From UBA12481 sp012523435 (lineage in GTDB: Bacteria; Bacteroidota; Bacteroidia; Bacteroidales; UBA12481), in the NCBI GenBank assembly GCA_028686135.1, contig JAQUCP010000003.1, positions 62,001 to 126,000 on the forward strand: DNA of 64,000 nucleotides, in the 5' to 3' direction. Positions 55,901 to 63,674 of this stretch are shown in pieces. The translations under genes and the position numbers were made by a program. The notes below the pieces were generated by a model. It was not told where the DNA came from, made no database searches, and was given only the letters and a program-made list of their open reading frames with translations. How positions within the stretch are numbered: position 1 is the first letter of the stretch; every line of letters begins with the position of its first letter.

Positions 55901-56587
55901 GGTGATCGTGCTCAGGTCAGGAAGCATAAGAGCTCCTTCGCTGAGTACCGCATCAAATACAATAGCCGCTGCATCCAAACCAAAGGGAACCGTAAAGGTT
56001 ACCAGTCCGGCATCCGGTCCAGTGGTCTGTTCAAAAGCAGCGGTCTCGGTCGGATAACAGGTCGAAACCTCTTCACCACTCAGGGTCAAGGTAATCAGTT
56101 CGCTGTTCTCACAAGTGGCCTCTACTTCAACCACAACCCAGAACTCATTCGGCGTGTCATCATCTGACCATACCGTGAAAGCTACCGGATCCGTGTAGTC
56201 AAACGGGGTAACGCCTGAGGTCAACTCAGTAGTAGCGTCAGCAGATGGACACAGCTTAACCCCATTGGCCGATAGAGTCCATTCCCCTATCAGGGCAGTT
56301 ACATCAGTCCCAAAGGGAACTGTCACAGAAAACGTCTTCGTTGCGGCATCATAAACCCCAACAGCCTCATAATTGGCCATCGGGTCTATGACCTTCGGAA
56401 CGAGCAACGTAAACGACTCCAGCGTAGCAGCTCCCGGTTGGGGCACCGCTACACTCGTCGACTCAATCGCTAGTTCTGGTGAACCCGTTGCCGAATTCCC
56501 AAAACCAACGCCCGAGCCAGCTATCACAAATGTCAACATAAATGCCAACATCGGTAACAGCCTCCAGAAACGTAGGTGTTTACTCAT
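49907..56587 (-). CDS. giant T9SS-secreted multidomain surface protein, copy 1
   Basis: 2226 residues. Signal peptide 1-30 (MLAFMLTFVIAGSG). About eleven DUF5018-like Ig/beta-sandwich repeats of about 100 residues fill 50-1190 in a four-type order (see findings). A short linker (VDPEVTTWSVMAYNCSDS, with NG-rich loops) leads to a DUF5689-like OB-type domain (about 1300-1505), choice-of-anchor D (1514-1611), choice-of-anchor J (1616-1759), a second anchor D (1767-1880), two PPC-like pre-peptidase C-terminal domains (about 1885-2130) and a type A T9SS tail (LRVYPNPTDGKFMVSI...VEKVVIQ). It is secreted and surface-attached; likely adhesion, a filament or a polysaccharide-binding coat. A second copy follows upstream. 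The promoter is imperfect (TAATTTCG, minus strand, 56694-56701). Confidence 0.9.
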   Translation of the reverse strand: MSKHLRFWRLLPMLAFMLTFVIAGSGVGFGNSATGSPELAIESTSVAVPQPGAATLESFTLLVPKVIDPMANYEAVGVYDAATKTFSVTVPFGTDVTALIGEWTLSANGVKLCPSADATTELTSGVTPFDYTDPVAFTVWSDDDTPNEFWVVVEVEATCENSELITLTLSGEEVSTCYPTETAAFEQTTGPDAGLVTFTVPFGLDAAAIVFDAVLSEGALMLPDLSTITAYTGPIDLQVFAENGVCFNEYQIVLDFGAASTARQLLTFDFLAANNAVLEADVIGTVDNVTRRIDLVVPSSVDLTVDELIATFTNSPFSCVFLNGPAITDFTPQFTDVTPNLYDEPVTFMVRAQDDVSEYYYNIYVANEPADTDNTLTNLTLTGQQDCLDNSLDGEVTFDEATLTYTVRMREGLDDGISLELDFDIPETATCDVTAPATITDIVNDFEITVTAEDGTDAVYTIAFNWVEPSDMKQITYFAFDPLEAGKGNAQLHMTHVGEIDETAKTILVHVPYGTDVTALKATYELDDQYALMTRSEENFDERIPQTSGVSAVNYTTPAAFTVYDEACNTQEYFVTVVVDPNDGNFITAMEAAAEVDFCYGPDDVTGEVEVGEDEVTITFPAGTDHTSIEITGTLSEGATMVPTFEDITWGTTSLVVTAVDGVATRTYALEIVESDEAETGKQMLTFGFLAENNTAAGLTEDRMGTINHTTKRIDVQVPFLTDLTELVADFTASKYACVYLGCDPDMDHLQVSGEVEVLDYSAAITMAVVAQDGTQACYNVNVTKDPAATDKWLHDFTVYNLPYCFGTNTYDLTEGYGVTRDGQNINVSVKNSTNVANLTIGFDIPETATVSPDPSTVTNFTSPVTFTVTAQDGSTAAYVVTVTKRAVNNDAKILAYWFEGSANGFGGTATGVINETAKTVTVWVPWGTTKTALKASFTLSSGAMMTRSEDTQILQTSGVSANDYTTPIAYTVWSESCKTVEYFVTVNITPDTNTGISQFTFPVEGCVCTGVSTEAQIDSYARRIFVQLPYTMNLSSLAPSVIGIANGASVTPAAGVNKDFTKGPVKYTVTAPDGVTKADWMVYVTNPPCQEADIKSWSLLGGLQVGSSTIDAAAGTIKVMVGASTTAAQLSAVTFSATLSCGATICCNTGACAGSEIDLSDMTHTCVVTAQDKSITKDWTITVTRQDIVDPEVTTWSVMAYNCSDSVAVQSNEGGYVVIVKSDKIVNGVPDYAIATSAGRTALVNARMGNYATAVAGEPVYIQTNGLYSGEYYAYAVDASGNMSEVSLQKLWLDICDVEVADLTALRTMPVVWRYTVTGEVLVSYEETRTGGNLKFVQDAGAGIQILDKNNILNTSFGQGAGLTGLKGYLETGTTMTFVPCCAAPTKSSTGNVITPVSLTFDEYASQCYTGGKYESMLVKVTTPMIAFDDYGTDLTQWTFNNLDLATITAKGDYDWFIQQVFNTDYIGDDIPTVPTIYQGIRTNVDWGSIYGLFTPRQKTDIVPVTGAMISADPNPLTISGVTPGQCKTGVIDIYNEGVGNLTITALYLDDLPATDMFHLVNPPAVPFTVGSWESQGVTVQYCPPSAGTRTTNLIVEYGVGKTLVIPINGETILIKQFEFCENFEGGWPRNVALNGWSGNGEAINYGSVGRAFRGTRAYVINGQEELISPPIHVNVDEPVVTWYEGTIFGGASGCEVYVSTDKTNWTRIASYLLNTVPEVYGADNEFAIKTLSLEDYVGQTIYVRWKKAGGNYWCLDDICFIERITKPIFTATPAPVDFGGVQLGSTGTATVTITNTGISVLKVKKVELVTGAQFGLTDANTYPIEVTGISYAYAEDGGQTSVSFDVTFTPNDVGVFNGKVKVTYGLYEDEVAEIALVGEGLSCYTAAEATLGRNYAASPNSWFKFTADRFSLVKIHSCDPNNTVDPYEYSYDSFLRVYADCEGTLLGEQDDMEGDCPTNRANSAVEVAMNEGETVYIFWDGIWANDCATCNLPFYFHIEASYPIDGDVCETAIPLTLPVVNHFGTTVGFNDDYDASPCSPYSNYMDGNDKVYTITIEEEGYLNGSILGAYGSIHVLDKCPKVELDRSNCKAFASGPNGGSFRKGIDPGTYYVIISTWAPPQTVDYLLNMSLESGSGLDDNGLTSSLRVYPNPTDGKFMVSISNQEATDFTLELVNISGQVVYRNEVKAAYSYDNEIDASSFAKGVYYLKVNDGKAVKVEKVVIQ

Positions 56588-56590
56588 AAA

Positions 56591-56756
56591 TGTTAATTTA
56601 AATTAAAGTTAACTGTTAAAATTAAAGCTAGTTACTTTTTCATTTTACATACAAAAAGAGCACAGACAAAACATTCTTTGCCCTTTAATAGGGCGAAATT
56701 AGAGATAAATATCATATCAAACAACACTTTCCACGAAAAATTCTTAAAAACATATT
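56591..56756. other. 166 bp spacer between the giant gene copies
   Basis: A+T-rich region that holds the promoter of copy 1 (minus-strand TAATTTCG at 56694-56701, one mismatch to TAnnTTTG) and its roughly 100-nt leader. It does not match the region upstream of copy 2. Confidence 0.6.
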
Positions 56757-56765
56757 AATAAAAGA

Positions 56766-56792
56766 AGCCCCGGCACGGATCGTGCCGGGGCT
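56766..56792 (-). terminator. terminator of giant gene copy 2
   Basis: The same stem-loop as at 49831-49857, with identical sequence and position relative to the stop codon. Confidence 0.92.
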
Positions 56793-56841
56793 CTTTTTAT
56801 CTAAACCTGACAAGCGTTTGAAGCCTGTCCGGGTTTATGTT

Positions 56842-59800
56842 CTACTGAATAACTACTTTTTCAACCTTCACAGCTTTACCGTCGTTCACTTTCAGATAGT
56901 AAACGCCTTTAGCAAAGGAGCTGGCATCAATTTCATTATCGTATGAGTAGGCAGCTTTCACTTCGTTGCGATACACAACCTGACCAGAGATGTTCACCAA
57001 TTCGAGGGTGAAATCGGTAGCTTCCTGGTTGCTAATGCTAACCATGAACTTACCATCGGTCGGGTTCGGGTAAACGCGCAGGCTGCTGGTCAGACCATTG
57101 TCATCCAAACCTGAACCGCTTTCCAGACTCATGTTGAGCAGATAGTCAACGGTCTGTGGCGGAGCCCAAGTTGAAATGATCACATAGTAAGTACCAGGAT
57201 CGATGCCTTTACGGAATGAACCGCCGTTCGGGCCACTAGCAAAAGCTTTACAATTTGACCGGTCGAGTTCGACTTTCGGGCACTTGTCAAGTACGTGGAT
57301 TGAACCGTAAGCACCAAGGATGCTTCCATTCAGGTAACCTTCTTCCTCAATCGTAATCGTGTACACTTTATCGTTACCATCCATGTAGTTGCTATAAGGC
57401 GAGCAAGGCGATGCATCGTAGTCATCATTGAATCCAACCGTGGTTCCAAAATGGTTAACCACCGGGAGGGTCAACGGAATGGCGGTTTCGCAAACGTCAC
57501 CGTCAATCGGGTAGCTGGCTTCGATGTGGAAGTAGAACGGAAGGTTACAGGTAGCGCAATCGTTAGCCCAGATACCATCCCAGAAAATGTAAACAGTCTC
57601 GCCTTCGTTCATGGCTACCTCAACAGCTGAGTTAGCACGGTTAGTCGGGCAATCCCCTTCCATATCATCTTGCTCACCAAGCAAGGTGCCTTCGCAGTCA
57701 GCGTAAACCCGCAGGAAGCTGTCGTATGAATATTCATACGGATCAACCGTGTTGTTCGGATCGCAGCTATGAATCTTAACCAGGGAGAAGCGATCAGCCG
57801 TGAACTTGAACCAGCTATTAGGTGAGGCAGCATAGTTCCGTCCAAGGGTAGCTTCAGCAGCGGTGTAGCAGCTCAGACCTTCTCCAACAAGAGCAATCTC
57901 GGCTACTTCATCTTCATACAATCCGTAGGTTACTTTCACTTTACCATTGAACACCCCAACATCGTTGGGCGTAAAGGTTACGTCAAAGCTAACCGAAGTC
58001 TGGCCACCATCCTCAGCATAAGCGTAGGAGATACCGGTGACTTCAATCGGGTAGGTATTGGCATCGGTCAACCCAAACTGAGCACCCGTTACCAATTCTA
58101 CCTTCTTCACCTTCAGAACACTAATTCCAGTGTTCGTGATCGTTACAGTAGCTGTTCCAGTGGAACCCAACTGTACGCCACCAAAATCAACCGGAGCAGG
58201 TGTAGCCGTGAAGATCGGCTTGGTAATCCGCTCAATGAAGCAGATATCATCCAGACACCAGTAGTTTCCACCGGCTTTCTTCCAACGAACATAAATCGTC
58301 TGGCCAACATAGTCCTCTAAACTCAGAGTCTTGATGGCAAACTCATTATCCGCGCCGTAAACTTCCGGAACGGTGTTGAGCAGATAGCTAGCAATTCTCG
58401 TCCAGTTGGTCTTGTCAGTCGAAACATAAACTTCGCAACCGCTAGCACCACCAAAAATGGTCCCTTCATACCAGGTGACAACCGGTTCATCTACGTTAAC
58501 ATGGATCGGAGGAGAAATCAATTCTTCCTGACCATTGATCACATAAGCCCTAGTTCCACGGAAAGCACGCCCTACGCTTCCGTAGTTGATTGCTTCACCA
58601 TTACCACTCCAGCCATTGAGAGCCACATTACGCGGCCATCCGCCTTCGAAGTTTTCGCAGAATTCGAACTGTTTGATCAAAATGGTTTCACCATTGATCG
58701 GAATAACCAGCGTTTTACCAACACCGTATTCCACAATCAGGTTCGTGGTACGGGTGCCGGCACTTGGCGGGCAGTACTGAACCGTAACACCCTGGCTTTC
58801 CCAGCTACCAACGGTAAAGGGAACGGCCGGAGGATTAACCAGATGGAACATATCCGTTGCTGGTAGATCATCCAGGTAAAGGGCCGTAATCGTCAGATTA
58901 CCAACACCTTCATTGTAGATGTCAATCACACCAGTCTTGCACTGACCAGGAGTTACACCACTGATTGTCAGCGGGTTCGGATCAGCTGAAATCATCGCGC
59001 CGGTAACCGGAACAATGTCAGTCTTCTGGCGAGGAGTGAACAAGCCATAGATCGATCCCCAATCCACGTTCGTGCGGATACCCTGGTAGATGGTCGGAAC
59101 CGTTGGGATGTCATCACCAATGTAGTCGGTGTTGAACACCTGCTGAATGAACCAGTCATAGTCACCCTTAGCCGTAATGGTAGCCAGGTCAAGATTATTG
59201 AATGTCCATTGGGTCAAATCTGTACCGTAATCGTCAAAAGCAATCATCGGAGTGGTAACTTTTACCAACATCGACTCATACTTTCCACCTGTGTAGCACT
59301 GGCTGGCATACTCATCGAAGGTCAGACTTACCGGGGTGATCACGTTACCTGTGGAGCTCTTCGTCGGAGCTGCGCAGCAGGGAACAAACGTCATGGTCGT
59401 ACCCGTTTCCAGGTAACCTTTCAGTCCGGTCAGACCAGCACCCTGGCCAAACGAAGTATTCAAGATGTTATTCTTATCCAAAATCTGGATACCGGCGCCA
59501 GCATCCTGAACAAACTTCAGGTTGCCTCCCGTACGGGTCTCTTCATAGGAAACCAGTACTTCACCGGTAACCGTGTAACGCCATACAACCGGCATCGTGC
59601 GAAGAGCTGTCAGATCAGCAACTTCAACATCACAGATGTCAAGCCACAGTTTCTGCAGGCTAACTTCACTCATATTACCCGAAGCATCTACAGCATAAGC
59701 ATAGTACTCGCCAGAGTACAGACCATTGGTCTGGATGTAAACCGGCTCACCAGCTACGGCAGTAGCATAGTTACCCATACGGGCATTCACCAGAGCGGTC

Positions 59801-62800
59801 CGGCCAGCGGACGTAGCAATGGCATAATCGGGTACTCCGTTGACGATCTTGTCTGATTTAACAATCACGACATAACCGCCTTCGTTCGACTGAACAGCAA
59901 CGCTGTCTGAGCAGTTATAAGCCATCACGCTCCAAGTCGTTACTTCAGGATCAACAATATCCTGTCTGGTTACCGTAATGGTCCAGTCTTTGGTGATGCT
60001 CTTATCCTGAGCCGTCACTACGCAGGTGTGCGTCATGTCGCTCAAATCAATCTCTGATCCAGCGCAAGCTCCCGTGTTGCAGCAAATCGTTGCACCACAG
60101 CTCAAGGTAGCCGAGAACGTTACTGCTGAAAGCTGGGCAGCCGTTGTGCTGGCACCAACCATAACCTTAATCGTTCCGGCGGCAGCATCAATCGTGGAAC
60201 TACCTACCTGAAGACCTCCAAGCAGTGACCAACTCTTAATGTCAGCTTCCTGGCACGGAGGATTCGTCACATAAACCATCCAGTCAGCTTTGGTCACTCC
60301 GTCAGGAGCCGTTACCGTGTACTTAACCGGACCTTTGGTGAAGTCTTTATTAACACCGGCAGCCGGGGTAACGCTCGCACCATTGGCAATACCAATGACC
60401 GAAGGAGCCAGGCTGCTCAGATTCATCGTGTAAGGCAGCTGAACAAAAATACGACGGGCATAGGAGTCAATTTGGGCTTCTGTGCTAACACCCGTGCAGA
60501 CACATCCTTCAACCGGGAACGTGAACTGGGAAATACCCGTGTTCGTGTCCGGAGTGATGTTAACTGTCACAAAGTATTCTACCGTCTTGCAGCTCTCTGA
60601 CCATACCGTGTAAGCAATCGGAGTGGTATAATCGTTCGCGCTTACGCCGCTGGTCTGCAGAATCTGCGTGTCTTCCGAACGCGTCATCATCGCACCACTA
60701 GAAAGCGTAAAGCTGGCTTTCAGAGCGGTCTTGGTCGTTCCCCAGGGAACCCATACCGTAACCGTCTTGGCCGTTTCGTTGATCACACCCGTAGCCGTGC
60801 CGCCGAAACCATTGGCACTGCCTTCAAACCAGTAAGCCAAAATCTTGGCATCATTATTAACAGCGCGTTTGGTAACCGTAACCACGTAAGCAGCAGTCGA
60901 ACCATCCTGAGCGGTAACCGTAAAGGTAACCGGGCTCGTGAAGTTCGTTACTGTCGATGGATCCGGGCTAACGGTAGCCGTCTCAGGTATATCAAATCCA
61001 ATCGTCAGGTTAGCTACGTTCGTGCTGTTCTTCACACTGACATTAATGTTCTGGCCGTCGCGGGTAACCCCGTAACCTTCGGTCAGATCATAGGTGTTCG
61101 TGCCAAAGCAGTACGGCAAATTGTAAACCGTAAAGTCATGCAGCCACTTGTCGGTAGCAGCAGGATCTTTAGTCACATTCACGTTATAGCAAGCCTGCGT
61201 ACCATCCTGTGCTACAACAGCCATGGTGATAGCAGCGCTGTAATCCAGCACCTCAACTTCGCCCGAGACCTGAAGGTGATCCATATCCGGATCGCAACCC
61301 AGGTAAACACAGGCATACTTCGAAGCGGTAAAATCAGCAACCAGCTCAGTCAGATCCGTCAGGAACGGAACCTGTACATCAATACGCTTGGTGGTATGGT
61401 TGATCGTACCCATCCGGTCTTCGGTCAGACCAGCAGCGGTATTGTTCTCGGCCAGGAAACCAAAGGTAAGCATCTGCTTGCCCGTCTCGGCTTCGTCCGA
61501 TTCAACAATTTCCAATGCATAGGTCCGAGTGGCAACACCATCAACAGCGGTAACAACCAAGGAGGTCGTTCCCCAGGTAATGTCCTCAAACGTCGGAACC
61601 ATCGTGGCGCCTTCGCTCAAGGTTCCGGTGATCTCAATGCTGGTGTGATCCGTACCGGCCGGGAACGTAATGGTAACTTCATCTTCACCAACTTCCACTT
61701 CGCCAGTAACATCGTCCGGACCGTAGCAGAAATCAACTTCTGCTGCAGCTTCCATGGCGGTAATAAAGTTCCCATCGTTCGGGTCAACAACGACCGTTAC
61801 AAAATATTCCTGCGTATTGCAAGCTTCATCGTAAACCGTGAAAGCAGCAGGGGTGGTATAGTTCACCGCGCTAACGCCACTTGTTTGCGGAATCCGCTCG
61901 TCGAAGTTCTCTTCCGAACGCGTCATCAGGGCATACTGATCATCCAGTTCATAGGTGGCCTTCAGAGCGGTAACATCCGTCCCGTAAGGAACATGAACCA
62001 AAATGGTCTTGGCCGTTTCGTCAATTTCCCCAACATGGGTCATGTGCAGTTGGGCGTTACCCTTACCTGCTTCCAGCGGATCAAAAGCAAAATAGGTGAT
62101 CTGCTTCATATCGCTAGGCTCTACCCAGTTGAACGCAATGGTGTAAACAGCATCGGTACCATCTTCTGCCGTAACCGTGATCTCAAAATCGTTCACGATA
62201 TCGGTAATGGTAGCCGGAGCAGTTACATCACAAGTAGCCGTCTCAGGAATATCAAAGTCCAGTTCCAGGCTGATGCCATCGTCCAGACCTTCGCGCATAC
62301 GAACCGTATAGGTCAGCGTAGCTTCATCAAACGTTACTTCGCCATCCAGCGAATTGTCCAGACAGTCTTGCTGACCAGTTAACGTCAGGTTCGTCAGCGT
62401 ATTGTCCGTATCGGCAGGCTCGTTGGCTACATATATATTATAGTAGTACTCGCTAACATCGTCCTGAGCCCGGACCATGAAGGTAACCGGTTCGTCATAC
62501 AGGTTCGGGGTAACATCGGTAAACTGTGGGGTAAAGTCCGTAATAGCCGGACCGTTCAGGAACACACAGCTAAAGGGGCTGTTGGTGAAGGTAGCAATCA
62601 ACTCATCAACCGTCAGATCAACTGAGCTAGGAACAACCAGGTCGATGCGACGCGTTACATTATCTACCGTACCAATCACGTCGGCTTCCAGCACAGCGTT
62701 GTTAGCGGCCAGAAAATCAAACGTCAGCAGCTGACGAGCAGTCGAAGCAGCTCCAAAGTCCAGAACAATCTGGTATTCATTAAAGCAAACTCCATTCTCG

Positions 62801-63522
62801 GCAAAAACTTGCAAATCAATAGGACCAGTGTAAGCGGTGATCGTGCTCAGGTCAGGAAGCATAAGAGCTCCTTCGCTGAGTACCGCATCAAATACAATAG
62901 CCGCTGCATCCAAACCAAAGGGAACCGTAAAGGTTACCAGTCCGGCATCCGGTCCAGTGGTCTGTTCAAAAGCAGCGGTCTCGGTCGGATAACAGGTCGA
63001 AACCTCTTCACCACTCAGGGTCAAGGTAATCAGTTCGCTGTTCTCACAAGTGGCCTCTACTTCAACCACAACCCAGAACTCATTCGGCGTGTCATCATCT
63101 GACCATACCGTGAAAGCTACCGGATCCGTGTAGTCAAACGGGGTAACGCCTGAGGTCAACTCAGTAGTAGCGTCAGCAGATGGACACAGCTTAACCCCAT
63201 TGGCCGATAGAGTCCATTCCCCTATCAGGGCAGTTACATCAGTCCCAAAGGGAACTGTCACAGAAAACGTCTTCGTTGCGGCATCATAAACCCCAACAGC
63301 CTCATAATTGGCCATCGGGTCTATGACCTTCGGAACGAGCAACGTAAACGACTCCAGCGTAGCAGCTCCCGGTTGGGGCACCGCTACACTCGTCGACTCA
63401 ATCGCTAGTTCTGGTGAACCCGTTGCCGAATTCCCAAAACCAACGCCCGAGCCAGCTATCACAAATGTCAACATAAATGCCAACATCGGTAACAGCCTCC
63501 AGAAACGTAGGTGTTTACTCAT
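56842..63522 (-). CDS. giant T9SS-secreted multidomain surface protein, copy 2
   Basis: A 2226-residue protein that reads the same as copy 1 throughout. All features of copy 1 apply. It differs only in its upstream DNA: candidate promoter TACTTTAG (minus strand, 63634-63641) with TTTG 19 bp further upstream (63661-63664), giving a leader of about 105 nt. Both genes probably make the same product, with separate control. A collapsed or duplicated assembly is possible and should be excluded with long reads. Confidence 0.9.
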   Translation of the reverse strand: MSKHLRFWRLLPMLAFMLTFVIAGSGVGFGNSATGSPELAIESTSVAVPQPGAATLESFTLLVPKVIDPMANYEAVGVYDAATKTFSVTVPFGTDVTALIGEWTLSANGVKLCPSADATTELTSGVTPFDYTDPVAFTVWSDDDTPNEFWVVVEVEATCENSELITLTLSGEEVSTCYPTETAAFEQTTGPDAGLVTFTVPFGLDAAAIVFDAVLSEGALMLPDLSTITAYTGPIDLQVFAENGVCFNEYQIVLDFGAASTARQLLTFDFLAANNAVLEADVIGTVDNVTRRIDLVVPSSVDLTVDELIATFTNSPFSCVFLNGPAITDFTPQFTDVTPNLYDEPVTFMVRAQDDVSEYYYNIYVANEPADTDNTLTNLTLTGQQDCLDNSLDGEVTFDEATLTYTVRMREGLDDGISLELDFDIPETATCDVTAPATITDIVNDFEITVTAEDGTDAVYTIAFNWVEPSDMKQITYFAFDPLEAGKGNAQLHMTHVGEIDETAKTILVHVPYGTDVTALKATYELDDQYALMTRSEENFDERIPQTSGVSAVNYTTPAAFTVYDEACNTQEYFVTVVVDPNDGNFITAMEAAAEVDFCYGPDDVTGEVEVGEDEVTITFPAGTDHTSIEITGTLSEGATMVPTFEDITWGTTSLVVTAVDGVATRTYALEIVESDEAETGKQMLTFGFLAENNTAAGLTEDRMGTINHTTKRIDVQVPFLTDLTELVADFTASKYACVYLGCDPDMDHLQVSGEVEVLDYSAAITMAVVAQDGTQACYNVNVTKDPAATDKWLHDFTVYNLPYCFGTNTYDLTEGYGVTRDGQNINVSVKNSTNVANLTIGFDIPETATVSPDPSTVTNFTSPVTFTVTAQDGSTAAYVVTVTKRAVNNDAKILAYWFEGSANGFGGTATGVINETAKTVTVWVPWGTTKTALKASFTLSSGAMMTRSEDTQILQTSGVSANDYTTPIAYTVWSESCKTVEYFVTVNITPDTNTGISQFTFPVEGCVCTGVSTEAQIDSYARRIFVQLPYTMNLSSLAPSVIGIANGASVTPAAGVNKDFTKGPVKYTVTAPDGVTKADWMVYVTNPPCQEADIKSWSLLGGLQVGSSTIDAAAGTIKVMVGASTTAAQLSAVTFSATLSCGATICCNTGACAGSEIDLSDMTHTCVVTAQDKSITKDWTITVTRQDIVDPEVTTWSVMAYNCSDSVAVQSNEGGYVVIVKSDKIVNGVPDYAIATSAGRTALVNARMGNYATAVAGEPVYIQTNGLYSGEYYAYAVDASGNMSEVSLQKLWLDICDVEVADLTALRTMPVVWRYTVTGEVLVSYEETRTGGNLKFVQDAGAGIQILDKNNILNTSFGQGAGLTGLKGYLETGTTMTFVPCCAAPTKSSTGNVITPVSLTFDEYASQCYTGGKYESMLVKVTTPMIAFDDYGTDLTQWTFNNLDLATITAKGDYDWFIQQVFNTDYIGDDIPTVPTIYQGIRTNVDWGSIYGLFTPRQKTDIVPVTGAMISADPNPLTISGVTPGQCKTGVIDIYNEGVGNLTITALYLDDLPATDMFHLVNPPAVPFTVGSWESQGVTVQYCPPSAGTRTTNLIVEYGVGKTLVIPINGETILIKQFEFCENFEGGWPRNVALNGWSGNGEAINYGSVGRAFRGTRAYVINGQEELISPPIHVNVDEPVVTWYEGTIFGGASGCEVYVSTDKTNWTRIASYLLNTVPEVYGADNEFAIKTLSLEDYVGQTIYVRWKKAGGNYWCLDDICFIERITKPIFTATPAPVDFGGVQLGSTGTATVTITNTGISVLKVKKVELVTGAQFGLTDANTYPIEVTGISYAYAEDGGQTSVSFDVTFTPNDVGVFNGKVKVTYGLYEDEVAEIALVGEGLSCYTAAEATLGRNYAASPNSWFKFTADRFSLVKIHSCDPNNTVDPYEYSYDSFLRVYADCEGTLLGEQDDMEGDCPTNRANSAVEVAMNEGETVYIFWDGIWANDCATCNLPFYFHIEASYPIDGDVCETAIPLTLPVVNHFGTTVGFNDDYDASPCSPYSNYMDGNDKVYTITIEEEGYLNGSILGAYGSIHVLDKCPKVELDRSNCKAFASGPNGGSFRKGIDPGTYYVIISTWAPPQTVDYLLNMSLESGSGLDDNGLTSSLRVYPNPTDGKFMVSISNQEATDFTLELVNISGQVVYRNEVKAAYSYDNEIDASSFAKGVYYLKVNDGKAVKVEKVVIQ

Positions 63523-63633
63523 AAAGTGTTAGTTAAGTTAAGAAAAGTAAAGTTTAATTAATAGTTTCCATACAATCAATCGAAGACACACCCTATCCTA
63601 AAGCGGACAAATCGTATCCCTTCTATTAATTTG

Positions 63634-63664
63634 CTAAAGTAGGGAGTATTTGAGTCTTTACAAA
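63634..63664 (-). promoter_or_regulatory. candidate promoter of giant gene copy 2
   Basis: Minus-strand TTTG (63661-63664) and TACTTTAG (63634-63641), 19 bp apart. The -7 element has one mismatch to TAnnTTTG. It lies just before the 3' end of nadE and about 112 bp from the ATG. Confidence 0.5.
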
Positions 63665-63674
63665 AAAAACTCTG

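Larger units (their letters stand above)
49822..56590 (-). repeat. copy 1 of a 6.77 kb tandem duplication
   Basis: Matches 56757-63525 at a constant offset of 6935 bp. The identity begins a few bases before the terminator and ends 3 bp upstream of the ATG. I found no difference in the lines that I compared, and the translations in all frames agree. Confidence 0.93.
56757..63525 (-). repeat. copy 2 of the 6.77 kb tandem duplication
   Basis: See copy 1 at 49822-56590. Base 56756 (T against A at 49821) and base 63526 (G against T at 56591) are the first differences at each end. Confidence 0.93.
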
